A stretch of 63,527 bases of DNA from Porogramme epimiltina (GCA_900155495.1 FTLJ01000542.1:1-63527), one strand, 5' to 3'. Positions 10,870 to 23,797 are shown, counted from the stretch's first letter. A program made the numbers and translations. The notes: generated by a model not told the origin, from the sequence alone.

Positions 10870-12330
10870 CCCACCCCACTCTGCCTCATCTCCCCGCCGA
10901 GCTCTGTGGACTCATGATCACCAGTACTCTCGAGAACGATTACACCGGCTGGGTACACAACGCCGACGGTCTCGCGCTCCAATCTTGCGCCCTCGTCTCA
11001 CGCGCATGGCGTCCCCGCGCTCAGCTACACCTGTTCCCCCACATCGCCTTCCACTCCTTTCGCGATCTTGAGCTCCTTGCATGCGCCCTGAGCACATATC
11101 CTGCCTTAGGCGCGTTCGTGAGCCATGTCCTCCTCGACTACGTCGCCGTAGGATGCACCCCGCGCCCAACATCGCAGCGCTCTTCCCAAGCATGCTCACA
11201 AGACGCGATGGTCTCCTGGTTTTCCGCGAAGTCTACATCTCCGGAGGTGGGCTCCCAGAGCTCCCGTCAATCGCTGGGGCGAAGGCCGGCGCGCGGATGC
11301 TGCCACACTTGCCCGTGCCCCCGCACACCGCAGGTGTGTACGCCCCCATTGCGAGGACGGTCGTGCGTCTGGTGCTATACAAGCTGGAGTTCGCAAACTT
11401 CGCGGACTTCGCGATTGTTGGACGCGTTCGCGATCCTCGAGGAGCTGGCGTGCAAGCGGATGACATGGGCCATGTTGGGAATCGACTCGGGGTTCGTGAC
11501 GCGCAAGAAGGGTGGTGGGCGGACTGGAGGGGGATTTCTTTGTTTTCAACGTACGTGGCAACTTCACCAATTCCCTATGTACGGCCTTGCCGATAACATA
11601 CGTGTTAGTCGTGGAAGGTCGCGACGTACGGCGTAGAGCGTATTCTCGCCTCACTATCGCCGGACCCGCTCACCGAGCTCGGTGTATGGTGCTCGTATGA
11701 ACAACGCAGCCCTAGCACCCTAGGTACGCCAATCCCATATCCCCATTTTCATCTCCGCAAGTTCACGACGCCTCCCCAAAGCTCTCGACCCTGTCACGAA
11801 CCAGCCGCCCGAACTTGCGCTTTCGCACTTCACCGCACTCTCCACCCTGCTAGTGCGCGACATCGGACAGGACACTGCGGCCGATTTGGGCGTTCTTCGC
11901 TCCGCCTTAAGCTCCTGGCGCACGCCGCCCAGAGCGGCACTCATCATAGGCATCGACGCGAACGCGGGCGAGCGCAGTCGGGCGGACGTATTGGCGTTTA
12001 TGCAAAAGATCGGGGAGGTCGTGGAGCAATCCTGTAAGTATGAGCAGACGATGTTGGGAGTGGGCACTGGTCGCGGTTCGCGCTGACGCCCCACTGCAGG
12101 TAGTCTCCAAATATCTGTGAAGGTGAAGATCCCCAGGGTTCCCTCTCTAGAGCAGACACCTGAGAGGGTTTCTCAAGTTGCTCAAGGGGCTATTCTCAAC
12201 AGCGCGCCGGGATGGAGGGTTGTTTATCCACCTGGGTGAGTCGTTATGTCATTCATAATAAGGGTCCCGCGTGTGCTGATCAATCTTGTAGAATATTGGA
12301 CAGAATCGTGGAAAGTAGAACCCATTTATG
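10870..12330 (+). pseudogene. Broken F1-type F-box gene (F2)
   Basis: Close copy of F1: LPAELCGLMITSTLENDYTG and CALVSRAWRPRAQLHLFPH at about 10890-11040. Relative to F1 it carries an indel at about 11145-11155 that moves the frame, a 2 nt loss at about 11408 (gacttcgcgattg against gactttgcgcgattg), and a deletion of about 10 nt at 11530 that removes the GKLR segment. Downstream exons equivalent to F1 (WKVATYGVERIL region, the RDIGQDTAADLGVLRSALSS region at 11853-11930 and the KVKIPRVPSLEQTPER region at 12120-12165) are still readable, so the loss is fairly recent. The last short exon is also changed. Unless the assembled sequence is wrong in several places, it cannot encode a full F-box protein. 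Confidence 0.75.
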
Positions 12331-13035
12331 GAGATCACGAAGAGGGCTGTTAAGAGATAAAGGACCAATACAAGCAGTGTCCGGACAACGTGGTCCCTTT
12401 CTCTGGAGGTCCCGATAAAACGGTAGACCTGTAGTGGGCGGCTGTATTAGGTTGAAGTTCCGCGAGCCCCGGAGACTTCTCGGGTGCTATCAACAGTGGC
12501 GGTCTACCTATCAGCTGATTTTGAAGACGATGGACCCTAAGGCAGGGGGGTCCAGAGGCAAACCCTTCTTGCTGGCCATGTCCTGCATCGAACTAGAGGC
12601 TCCAAGGACGCCTTGCTCAACCTCCGCCAGGACCATCGCATGCCACCATGTGCCGTTCACCACTCCGAAATACGTCTCTGTGAGTGACTAAGCCGGGTGC
12701 TATGCTCAGTGTAACTGAGGAGGTATTCGTTGCGTAGCATTCTATCGGATCACACATCGAACTCATGACGACTGTACGTCACCGCGAAGCTAACCGCCGC
12801 GGTGGAGCAGCTTCTTCAGGGCACATACACGAAAACGCGAACTCGCCGAGGGTACACGCACATCCCTTGCCCGCCGACGGCATTGGGCATCCGTTGCATA
12901 CCCCTCGCATGGAATATGGCAGCATAAAGCCCATGACACAAATGGTTGCGCAGTCTTGTTTGGACAAGCATAAAAAGGTGGGCGGACTGCCCTAGGCTCA
13001 GCATCGCATTCCACTAACGACATACACCAGTAGGG
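12331..13035. other. Intergenic; orphan copy of the family-X motif
   Basis: No gene is supported. GCTGTATTAGGTT at 12441-12453 repeats the element found before X1, but no family-X coding sequence follows. The right end must hold the promoter of the O-methyltransferase. Confidence 0.45.
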
Positions 13036-14928
13036 ATGTCCACCCTTGCAACACTCCGGAGCCTCCACGCCGCCATCGGCACCGCCCTCGACGATGTCGA
13101 GCGCGCGTACACCTCTCGCGGTGTCGACTTCCCCTCCCTCGACACTCCGGTATACAACGCCGACTTCGAGGTCGCATTCGCCTCCAAGAGCGAAACGCTC
13201 AGGAAGGGCGCGGTCGTTAGCAAGGCCCTGAGTATCATCGTTGGGGCGTGTGGCCAGCTCTCGGCGACGGTCCAAAACCCACTCTTCAGCATGTTGGAGA
13301 CTAGCACTGGCGTGAGTGCGTCCTCATGCCGGGCGAGCTCACACTGATACCGTACTTGCAGGTGCATATGACTGCCGCCATGCAGTTTTTGGAGGCTAGC
13401 CACACCGTAGAGATCCTCCGCGACGCAGGGCCTGGCGGTCTCCATATTGACGAGCTCGCAGACAAGATCGACTACATCCGCGCCGGGAAGGGTGACGTTG
13501 TTAAGCCCCTCGACAAGACATGGCTAAGTACGTAACATCGTTACTGTTCGTTTATCTATCTTTAACTCGTTTTTCATGTAGGCCATATTCTTCGCCTCCT
13601 GGCGGTGCACCATTGGATGAAGGAAGTCAGGCCAGACGTCTTCGCCAACAACCGACTATCGAGCGCGCTCGATTCCGGAAGGAGTATCGAGCAACTTCGT
13701 TCAGCGTAAGTGCCCTCCTAAGCCTAGGCCCCGTACATTTTCATGAACTCATCTTAACACGGCAGGCCGGAGACCAAATTCGATGACACCAACGGGCTTG
13801 GCGCGTTACTACCCTTAACGTGAGTGTATCCAATAACCCTCGGTTCCCTGTCCTCACTCAGTTGCATACCATTAGTACCACCCACGCTCCCAAAATCCTC
13901 CCATCTCTCCCAGAGTGGCTCCTTTACCCTCGCCAAGGGACGCAATACGACACAGCCTTCAACTACGCCTTCGAAACTCCTGAAAACTACTACGCATGGC
14001 TTGAGCGCCCCGAGAATGCTCTCCCTCTCAAGCAAATGGGGCGCGGGATGGTCGTCGCCAGCAGGATCGACGGGGGAAATATCGCCGACACGACCTGTAT
14101 GACCACCACCCACCCTCGCACGTCTCCGCGCTGACACTCAACCCAACCAGCATTCCCATGGGACACGCTCCCGCCCTCCTCGCTCGTCGTCGACGTCGGC
14201 GGCGGCATCGGCGGCACAGCCGTCAAGATCGCGGCCGCGCACCCGCACCTGCGCTGCGTCGTGCAGGACCGCGCGCAGACCGCCGAGACCGCGCCCGCGC
14301 AGTGGGGCGCGCGCGCGGACGTCCTCGCGCTGATCGCGCAGGGGCGCGTCGCGTTCCAGGCGGCCGACTTCTTCGCGCCGCAGCCGGCGGCGTACCCCGG
14401 CGCCGCGGGGCGCAGGGCGAGCGTGTTCCTGCTCCAGCGCGTGCTGCACAACTGGGGCGACGACGCCTGCGTGACGTGCGTTCTTCCGTCGCGCGTTTTC
14501 GTACCGCTCGCTTATAGACCTTGCGATGTTCGGCAGGATCCTGAAGCACCTGCGTGACGCCGCGGGGCCCGATACGCGCCTCATCGTCTCTGAGCAGCAC
14601 ATCCCCTACGCGTGCCCGGACGACGGCCCGGGCGGCGCTGAGCAGCTCGCGCCCACGGGGTCCCCGCTCCTTGCGAACATGGGCACCGCGTACGCCGCGA
14701 ACTACCATATGGACATCACGGTGCGCCGCCTGCTTTCCTCGCGAAAGTCCCGATTCTAATAAGAGACACGCGGCTTCGCCTTCCTCAGATGTTATCCTTC
14801 TTCAGCGGACGCGAGCGCACTCTGCGCGAGTACACGGCGCTCTTGGGTAAGGCGGGCTGGAAGATTTCGCACGTGCAGTACACCCCAGGTGCGCTGTCGG
14901 CGTACACTACCGCTGTGCCCGTATGAGC
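13036..14928 (+). CDS. S-adenosylmethionine O-methyltransferase (COMT-like)
   Basis: Predicted class I SAM-dependent methyltransferase of the plant/fungal COMT type (Methyltransf_2), transferring methyl to a hydroxyl of a small aromatic or secondary metabolite. The N-terminal dimerisation/winged-helix part starts MSTLATLRSLHAAIGTALDD and continues through HILRLLAVHHWMKEVRPDVF (about 13584). The C-terminal Rossmann domain has motif I VVDVGGGIGG (about 14185-14215), an acidic residue after VVQD, RVLHNWGDD (about 14437-14463, holding the usual catalytic-histidine region) and ILKHLRDAAGPDTRLIVSE. Exons can be followed past introns at about 13313, 13529, 13706, 13819, 14095, 14472 and 14719. The last exon encodes SFFSGRERTLREYTALLGKA and ends with TGA at 14926-14928. 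The frame is intact. The Rossmann exon is much richer in GC than the N-terminal exons. The substrate is not predictable from sequence. The 15.7 kb gene shares its N-terminus. Confidence 0.85.
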
Positions 14929-15682
14929 GCCGTAATATGTTGCGCATAAGAAGGTTTCGGGGGTCAGGAGGATGTCGGTGACCGTTAGGTTCCATGTTCT
15001 CGAATCCCGAGGTTCAACATCTCAGGAGGACTAGTTTCAACAGCCGCGCGCCCGATTACTAGTTCACGGGGCGTATATATACGTATGCAATGAACTATCA
15101 CTATACCATATAACTGGACATCTGAATAAGTCAAGACAGGGCATAGTACTTGTTGGGGCTACTAAAGCATTGGGGCATGACAGTGATCGAAGCATATACG
15201 CTCGGTGTATTTCGGACGAGACTTTCCGAAGCGTGTACCCTAACGGTGGGCGTCCTTGACAGTTCGCCTCTTGGCGGAGTGCTATCGATGGTCGATGGAA
15301 GGTATATTCGCGTTGTAAGAGCCAGCAGATAGAATTGAAGTCGGGTTTATGAGCCGTATTCGAGGCATCCGGCAATAGCCGAAAGATGACCTCATTGCCT
15401 GCGCCATCTAATCAGATAAGATGGCGACAAAATAGAGGTGGGACCTTCTCGGTCTCACTTCTTTTCTTCCTGGTTTGAGTACCTCCGCCTAACGCACTCC
15501 ATCCGCAGCGTGTACATTCTCCCGTGGCCATAGACTTCTGTCCGGTGTCGCACGTGCGCTTCTAAACCCGTCTGGAACGAACTCGCCCTGACGGAGTCGC
15601 CTCGCTTCCCTCCATTCAAAAGCTCGGCAATGGGAATGCTGCCTTCTACCCACCTCTCAATTCCACGTCTCCAGGGGGCAAC
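14929..15682. other. Intergenic, no gene seen
   Basis: Spacer between the O-methyltransferase and the orphan gene. Only short ORFs without recognisable content. It must hold the terminator of the first gene and the promoter of the second. Confidence 0.45.
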
Positions 15683-16378
15683 ATGGACACGGTGGCGACG
15701 CTGAGGTCCCTCCATACGACGATCAGCACAGGAGCCCTCGATAATGTCGACTACGCCTCGCAAGGCATCGACATCCGCGCTCTCGACAGTGCATCCTACC
15801 GCTCATGTTATACGGCGGCACCTTCACGCGCGGGCGCGCGAGACAAAAAGGGCGGGTCTGCTGGGCGATCCGCTCAGCAATATGGGCCTACCGTTGAGGT
15901 GTGTAGCTAAGTCTATATTCTCTCGTGTAGTGCTCTTACGAGCAGCCGTTTCAGGCTTACCCAAAAGCTAGCGCTGCTTTGAGGTCTCTGCAGTCCGACT
16001 TGGCCTCCGGCAAGCTGCGCGAAGAGCTCACAGACGAGACACTACAAAAGCTACGACTGGCCTGCGAACACCTCCACGTGCGGGTCTCCCGTGACGACTA
16101 TGGCGCTTCACCGCTACCGCCGCGAAGTTCCTCGCGAGGGCGTACCACGTCGAGCAAGGACGCGAGCGCATGGATGTCTCTCATCGAGCGGGTTTTAAGC
16201 GATCTGAGCGACACGGAACACGTTCGGTGAGTGCTTAAACTACTGCGTAATGTCCTTGCACGAACCACGGCCGTCATACAGCGTACTCGGGCAACTTCTT
16301 GGCTATACGTCGCCTGACGTGCATCACAAGCTTACGCTCGAAGTCGAAGAGTTTCTTGGACTGTCTTCTGACCTGTAA
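15683..16378 (+). CDS. Small orphan gene with O-methyltransferase-like N-terminus
   Basis: The opening MDTVATLRSLHTTISTGALD, then YASQGIDIRALDSASY, aligns with the first 40 residues of the neighbouring O-methyltransferase (MSTLATLRSLHAAIGTALDD, then YTSRGVDFPSLDTPVY). The rest does not. Three exons join in frame: 15683-15898 (donor gtgtgt), about 15955-16227, and about 16282-16378 (ending EEFLGLSSDL with TAA at 16376-16378). The second exon is charged and helix-rich (SDLASGKLREELTDETLQKL) and no methyltransferase motif I is present. It may be a truncated methyltransferase whose downstream part was replaced, or a new gene built on its N-terminal exon. I cannot assign a function. Absence of stops across two joined introns favours a live gene. 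Confidence 0.5.
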
Positions 16379-17003
16379 TATAACCATTTCCCGTATTTCA
16401 CAATCATGTGTATCAGTAACCTACGACAGAACTATGTGTACCCCTATACTATATCCTTTGTGTACCCATGAAGTGCTTCACTGTTGAGTTGTCCGACAGG
16501 ATTCGAACCTACGACTCGGACTCTCAAAGAACCTGGCCCACGGGCAGATCCCATCGGAGGCCTGGTCGAGGCCCGAGGCACGTGGATAGCCAAGCGCTCA
16601 CAACACATGCGCGCGCGTCGATCCAAACTTGAGCGAACTTGACACAAGCTTGCAAGGCACAGGAAGCTCTGACAAACGTCCCCTCTTCAAATAAATGCTA
16701 TCACCGCTGCGTGGCCTCAGGTTGTAAGTATTTACGGGCACTGTTCAGGCCATTAACCTGTTGGTAGTCGTGCTGACATCAGCGTAAAGATCGCACGGGT
16801 GTGGGAAGTCAGTGTTCCATGTGCTCCTCGAACGCCGTGAGCGGCGCGCCCACATTGTGCCTCGCGTGTCTTACGGCTCCGGGATGAATACAGAAGAACT
16901 TGAGTCACGATCAAAGTCAAGTTAAGAGGCCTCACCCCTTCAGCTTCAGGATTCGTCGATATCACCATCACCTTGATACCACTGCAGCATACACGCATTA
17001 GCA
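16379..17003. other. Intergenic with a tRNA-like relic
   Basis: No protein gene. Contains the tRNA-Ser-like remnant described separately and the presumed promoter of the first ABC transporter. Confidence 0.45.
16488..16580 (-). pseudogene. tRNA-Ser-like relic or pol III element
   Basis: On the minus strand the T-arm GTAGGTTCGAATCCTGT (16494-16510) contains a perfect pol III B-box, followed by CGGACAA. Upstream, GGGATCTGCCC (16542-16552) looks like the long variable arm of a fungal tRNA-Ser, where it normally sits directly before the T-arm. Here about 30 nt separate the two. No partner for the acceptor stem (TTGTCCG) lies at the right distance on the 5' side, so a mature tRNA cannot form. It is best read as a decayed tRNA or tRNA-derived element. 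Confidence 0.35.
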
Positions 17004-20000
17004 ATGGGCGCACTAAGCCTATTCCTCGACACCGCGCAAGCCCCTTTCACTGCTATGCGGACGGGCCTGGAAGGTTATGGACCCCCGGAGCAGTATGTCT
17101 TCAGTCAGTATCCAGAAAGACACGTCGCTGATTAGATTCCTTCAGTCTGCTATGGTCCAACTCGCCCGCAGTGCCCCTATCCGTCGGAGGCCTCTCCGCT
17201 TTTGTATTTATAGTCCAAACCGCCAAGGACATGACCCACCCGAAGGCGGCAAACATGGGTGATTCATCGGGAGGCCAATCTCCCCTTGCTCGACAGCTCG
17301 ACATTGTAGGGGGAGGGGTAATATTCGTTTACCGGACGGTCCAGTTCCTCTGTTTCTTCGCATTGCTGGCAATATCCTTGGTTCAAACGGTGTTCTCGGC
17401 CCATCGCGACTCCGACCCTTCTGGCTTCTTGTCCATCGGGTATTGCGCGGTTTATGTGATTTTGCCTTTCTTTCCACCCTGCTTTCGTACTGACATGTTT
17501 CTGCGTAGGTGTATCTTGCGGCGCTTGGCGTTCTCGCGCTTTGTGGTACAGTACGGGTCGGCTTTCGCGCATATGCTCACTCATCATGGGTCGCTGCATG
17601 TATCTGGGCCGTGTACATGTACCGCAACATCTGGCCATTCACCACCGAAACGCTACAGCCTGCCGATGAGACCGAAGGCTCGTTAATGTGGATCAAACTG
17701 GCACTTCTGTCGCTGTCCGGAGTTATTGTCCCTTTGGCGATTCCTCGCAAGTATGACCCTCTTCGCCCTGAGGTACGCGTCTCATTCCGAGGGTTGCACG
17801 CATGAGGAAGGACTGATCATGGAGAATAGGAAAAACTAGAGCCTAATCCTGAACAGGTCACATCTCTATGGTCGCTCCTCGTTTACTCCTTCATGTTCCC
17901 CATTGTGTGGGCTTCATATCGAATGCCTCATCTGCCGTACGATATGCTTCCGCCTCTCTCAGACTTCAACCACGTGCGAAACCTCGTCGCGTGGTCTTTT
18001 GAGGTGAGCAATACGACAGCCCTATAGACTACTCAGACTTACTTGTGCGTAATACAGTACCTCGATCCCATGATCAGCAAGTCGCGCAGGCATGTTGCCC
18101 TCAAGCTCATTCGACTCTTCTGTAAGCTCTTTGCCTACATTCGCAGGTTCTGATGCTGACACGTGCGGCTAGCCTTCGATCTGCTTGAACTCACTGCGAC
18201 ATCGTTTGTAGAGGCGAGTGCTCCGTTGAAGTGTTCTGCGTAGCTCGCTTACCAGCCCTTCGACTCAGGTCATCGCAGCTTTCGCTTCGCCCCTCGTAAT
18301 CAACAATCTCCTAATGTTCGTTGACCTGCTTTCACTTTTCCTACACGCAGGCGACTGACCCATCACTGGGTAGCTACTTTGAGACGGGAACTAGTACGCT
18401 CCGGCCATGGTTCTGGATCGCGCTCTTTTTCCTCGGGAGAGCAGTCATGATCACGGCACACAACTGGTTTTGGTACAAGACTGTATGTCTCGCTCCAGCC
18501 TTCAAAGTTCAGCCCTCCGTCACTGACGTTACCACTCTCAACAGACTCGCGTGAATATGCAAATAGAGGCAATCGTCACCCAGCTTGTGTTTGAGCATGC
18601 CCTCCGTGTTCGCATGAAGGCCGAGACCTCGGACGCACCCGGTGCCACCTCTTCGACGTCCGATCAGGAGGAGCCGACGGCCATCCCGCCGCTGGACGAG
18701 GACAGTACTGTCGCTTCTGAGACCGACGGAACGCCTACCGCCGCCACGTCACGCTCCGACGACTCGACTGCCCCCATAGATCCTGAATCTAGCCCCTCTT
18801 CTCAGGCTACTCATGTTCAAGGAAAGGGGGAGGGCATCAGCGCGGAAGCGGCCTCAAGTGTGAAGAAGGCAGAGTCTCCATCTAATGACGCCGGGAAAAG
18901 CCTCGTAGGACGAATCAACAACCTCGTGACGAGCGATCTGAGCAGCATTGAGTGGGTTAGCTGGAGTCTGATCTCCGTCGGTGCGTCTTTAGACTTCTCA
19001 CTTCTACCGCGATGCGCTGACAAGAGTACTTAACAGCTGTTGAGGCGCCACTCATGATAGTATTGTGCATGGTGTTCCTATACCATATCCTCGGGTGGAG
19101 GTTTGTCTACGTTATCTCGTTTACCGTCTGCCACTGGGGGTGCTCATTTACAATGACTTTGGCACAGTGCGTGGGTTGGACTTGCGGTCATGGTAGCTGC
19201 CCTCCCTGTCCCCGGGTTTATCACGAAATCTCTCCGAAACACTCAGCAGGAGAAGATGCGACGGGTGAGTCGCTTCTCCTGCTCCTCTTCCCTCACTGAT
19301 TACCTGCTTCCCGCGCTCAGACGGACAGTCGCGTTCAACTTGTCACTGAGAGTAAGCCCCTTCATGACTTTGAATCGTACCCGGGCCTACGATAACTCGT
19401 GTTTAAGTGATGAATGCGATTCGCATGATCAAGCTCTTTGGATGGGAACCGAAAATCCTGCAGCAACTGAACGAGAAGCGAGCAGATGAGCTTGACTCGA
19501 TTCGTAGAGCACGCTTCCTGGGCGTTTCGAATAACATCTGCAAGTACGTATGCGAGACTTCCGGGACTCCCGCGTCAACAGTCTCTCACGAACCTTCCGA
19601 AGTTATCTCATGCCTATCATCGTGATGCTTGCAACGTTCTTCACATACGTATGTGCCACCTTAGACCTGTTTGACGTGCCTGCTAACTCCAAATGTTACT
19701 ACAGACCGTCATTATGAAGGAGTCTCTGACTGGTGTGTGGATATGCGAGGATGTTGTATGCTTTGTTTCTGACCCTGTGATTAGCCGCGAAGGTCTTCTC
19801 AGCGATGAGCGGTACGTCTTAGCCGCCAGAATACATAGTACCATACTGAACACGAACATTAGTGTTCGATATGCTGCGCAGCAACATTAGCTCCGTCTTC
19901 TACACTATTCCGAGCCTCATCCAAGCGAACGTGGCCCTGGACCGTATAAACGACTTCCTATGCAACGTAAGCAGCGCGTTTCTGTTCAACCCTTCTTCGC

Positions 20001-23000
20001 TGACACATCCTACAGACAGAACTCATTGAAGAATCACACCAATCGACCACCACGCAGGAGTCTGAAGCATCGGACATCATTGGCATTCGCAACGCCTCGT
20101 TCACATGGACCGCTGAGGAATCCGATCCCTCACGAACCGCTGGTAGCCGTAAACCGAAGCGATCGTTCGTTTTGCACGTCGAAGATGAGCTTGTGTTTCA
20201 ACATGGGAAGATCAACCTCGTCGTCGGAGCCACTGGTAGCGGGAAGACCTCGCTGCTGATGGCGCTCCTCGGTGAGATGCACTACATCTCACACGGACCG
20301 GATTCGTTCGTCAGCCTTCCGAGGGCAGGCGGCGTGGCGTACGCCGCACAGGAGAGCTGGGTGCAGAATGACACTATTAAGGTGCCCCTGTCACTTTGAT
20401 TCGACTGCGCGTTAGCTCACTCCTGTATGCGGACAGAATAACATCGTCTTTGGATCGCCTCTCGACGAAGAGCGGTATAACAAGGGTCGGTATATTATAT
20501 GACGTCATCATTACTATTTCTAACCTTTGCGCAGTCATCGACCATTGCGCCCTGGTACACGATCTCAGCCTCTTCGAAGCTGGGGATCAGACCGAGGTTG
20601 GAGAGAAGGGTATCACTCTGAGGTAAACGTGTGCGTTTGCTGTTATTTCGCCCAGCATATCTGACGCTTCTTATTCAGTGGGGGGCAAAAGGCCCGCGTC
20701 ACGCTCGCGCGGGCGGTATATTCCAATGCCGAGATCTTGCTTCTAGACGATGTACGTCTCGCCCCACCCTGGCATACTCTCTCTGTATAACGTCTACTCT
20801 AGATCTTCGCTGCACTGGATGTCCACACATGCCGGTGGATCGTCGACAAGTGTTTCAAGGGCGACTTGCTCCAGGGTCGTACTGTCATTCTAGTGGTGCG
20901 CCCAGCCATTCGTGCTTACGTTTTCGCACACTAACTTATAGCTCATAGACTCACAATGTCGCCCTTTTGAGCCCCATTGCGGATTTCGTTGTTGACATTG
21001 GGCCCGGGGGACGAATTCTGAAGCAGGGCTCTCTTGCAAGTACCCTTGAGCACGACGAGCAGCTTCTGAAGGACTTCTGGCAGGAGCAAGAAGAGATAGA
21101 GAAGGTTGACCAAGAATCCCCCTCTCAGACGGCTACGGACGACACCGGACAGCAGACCGCGGGGAAGCTCGTCGTCGAGGAAGATATCGAGATTGGTCAC
21201 GTCGGCTGGGGTGCCTGTGAGTAAAGCTATCCAACTGCGCCTTGTGGGCCCGTACTAACATCATCTGCGACAAAATAGTGAAGCTATACCTCTGGAATGT
21301 TGCCCGGCGACCGATTCTCTTCTGGTGTGTCTACGCCACGCTCCATCTCATTCGACAAACTCTCGGCAACTTCGAGGTAATGAACGTATTCTCTATCCGA
21401 GTGACAGACATATCTGATAACAGGCGCTACTCTAGACATGGTATCTAGGCTTCTGGGCGTCTCAGTACGAGGCTCACAATCCTCGGGACGTCGACGTCGG
21501 CCGGTAGGTAGATTCTCCATCCGCTTTCGGCAGTACAGTAATGACGTCATCTTAGGTATCTGAGGACCTACGTGTCCTTGGTCGCAGCAGGCGTTGTAAT
21601 GGCCTCCCTTTGCACTGTCTACTTTGTGCTCGGAGGCCTTCGTGCAGGCAAAATCATACACGAGAAGTTGTTAGTCTCTCTCTTACGGACTACAATGAGG
21701 TATGTCAGGCACCCTCGGCGTCATACCAATTTCCGCATTCTTACGCGCGGCGTCTCAGGTGGTTGGACAAGACACCAACTTCGCGAATCATTACGCGTTG
21801 CACGCAAGACATTCAAACTGGTGCGGGCCCTTCCCTTCGCAGCGCTGCGTGACGATTCGCTGACTATTTTGGATAGTGGATAACCAAGTCTCTCGGATGA
21901 TCGAGTATCTCTTCCAAGTGACCATATACTTGCTGCTCAAGATGTTCGCGGTTGTCACTTTTTCGCCCATATTCCTCATTCCCTCGATCATGATATCCAT
22001 CGCGGGCGCGTTTCTCGGCGACATCATGGTCAAGGCCCAGCTGTGCGTCAAGCGCGAGATGGGCAGGACGAAAGCGCCCGTCTTGGGCCACTTCGGAGCA
22101 GCCATTGGCGGCATCGGTGAGCATTACTGTTATCGCAGGAGTTATATGAGCTCACGATGTTTCTTAGTATCCATCCGAGCTTACGGAAGACAAGCTCAAT
22201 TCAAGGAAGAGTCAATGAAACGAATCGACAGATACACCCGCGCAGCGATCACCCATTACAACCTGAGCCGGTTTGTTCAAACGACGTATTCTCTCTTTTA
22301 TCGCCGCTTACTCACCGACAAACACTAGTTGGGTCACCTTCCGTATGGACATCCTCGCCGCACTGTACACCACGTCCCTGGCAGTCTATTTGACATACTT
22401 CTCGCCTCTGAGCGCGTCGAACGCTGGTTTCTCCCTCAACATGGCAGGTAAGCGACGATTGCGTCCAGTGTGGATTTAGAATGGCTGATACACTGATTCC
22501 CAAGCTGCGTTCAGTAGCACGGTCATGGAACTCGTACGAGTGGTCAACGAGCTCGAGAACTCGGGTAAGTTCTCTCATGTTTGAAGGTGACCTGTTTTCT
22601 GATACAACCTCTTCAGGCAATAGCTTGGAGCGGATACAGCAGTACCTCAGTATCGAACATGAGCCAGAGCCGACCCCCGGCGGTGTTCCTCCGGCATATT
22701 GGCCAGCCAGCGGCAATTTACGTGTGCAGAATCTCTCGGCGCGTTACTCAAACACCGGCCCGAACGTCCTTCGCGAGCTGTCCTTCGAAATCAAACCAGG
22801 AGAACGAGTGGGAATTGTCGGGCGTACGGGAAGCGGGAAGGTAGGAAATCTATTTGAACCAGGAACCCTTCTATTGAATCTCATATTCCTCACAGAGCTC
22901 CCTTACACTCGCGCTGCTCCGGTGCATCATTACTGAGGGCACTGTCTTCTATGACGGGGTTGATGTCGGCAAGCTCAACATCGACGCTCTTCGATCGAGA

Positions 23001-23797
23001 GTTACGATAATCCCTCAAGTGGTAAGCCCACTTGACGCTCTGTGTACCATATTTCTAATCTGTTTCCTCGTCCCTGGCAGCCTGAGCTGCTGAGAGGCAC
23101 GCTCCGTCAGAACCTCGACCCCTTCGGCGAGCATGATGATGCGACGCTCAATGGCGCGCTTCGCTCTGCAGGGTTGTTCCGTATCCATAGCGAGTATGGA
23201 GACAGGGCCCACCTTACTTTGGACAGTGAGATCGCAGGTGGAGGCTCTAACTTGTCGGTTGGACAGCGCCAGATCGTCGCCCTCGCGCGGGCTATCGTCC
23301 GCCGTAGTAAACTATTGATAATGGATGAGGCAACGTCTGCTATCGGTGAGTGTTTTATCATACAAAGAGGAACGGCAATACTGATACGGACTCGCTCACG
23401 ATCAAGACTACGAAACTGACGAGGTCATTCAGAGATCGCTCAGAACCGAGCTCGGTGATGACGTCACTTTACTCACTGTGGCCCACCGCCTGCAGACGAT
23501 TATGGATTCAGACAAGATTGTGAGTCTACCCTCTTGTGTACTCAGCGCACCAGCAAGCTAATGTTTTCTCCTTTCGTAGATTGTTCTAGATTCCGGGAGC
23601 ATGGTAAGTATATATGCTTATGTTTTCGTATCGTGACGACGGTGACGTTGACACAAACCCTGGTGCCATGTTAGGTTGAGTTCGGCACCCCATCTGACCT
23701 CCTCAAGTACGAGAAAGGGGTATTTCGAGCGCTTGTAGACGAGAGCAGCGATAGAGAAGCATTGTATGCGATGGCGGTTCGAATGAACTCACCTTGA
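17004..23797 (+). CDS. ABCC-type multidrug transporter, copy 1
   Basis: Full ABC transporter of the MRP/YOR1 (ABCC) class: ATP-driven export, probably of drugs or glutathione-type conjugates, at the plasma membrane or vacuole. Order: an N-terminal hydrophobic region with several TM segments (about 17170-17760), TMD1 (about 18030-19900), NBD1, TMD2 (about 21280-22480), NBD2. NBD1 has Walker A GATGSGKTS (20226-20252), LSGGQKAR (from about 20679) and Walker B LLLDD followed by FAALD, the ABCC form in which Asp replaces the catalytic Glu. NBD2 has GRTGSGK (about 22818-22840), LSVGQRQ (about 23254) and LLIMDEATSAI (about 23312-23345), the canonical ATPase site. The H-loop is VAHRLQT (about 23478). 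The C-terminus is MAVRMNSP with TGA at 23795-23797. More than 20 short introns; all joins checked keep the frame. The 5' end is inferred: MGALSLFLDTAQ at 17004 joined by a phase-1 intron to VPLSVGGLSAF. The ORF from 17077 is not compatible with the copy-2 alignment. Confidence 0.85.

Noticed and set aside
17077..17262. Start of ABC copy 1 at 17077
   Set aside because: This frame does not connect with the hydrophobic exon VPLSVGGLSAFVF that aligns with copy 2. The ATG at 17004 with a phase-1 intron does.
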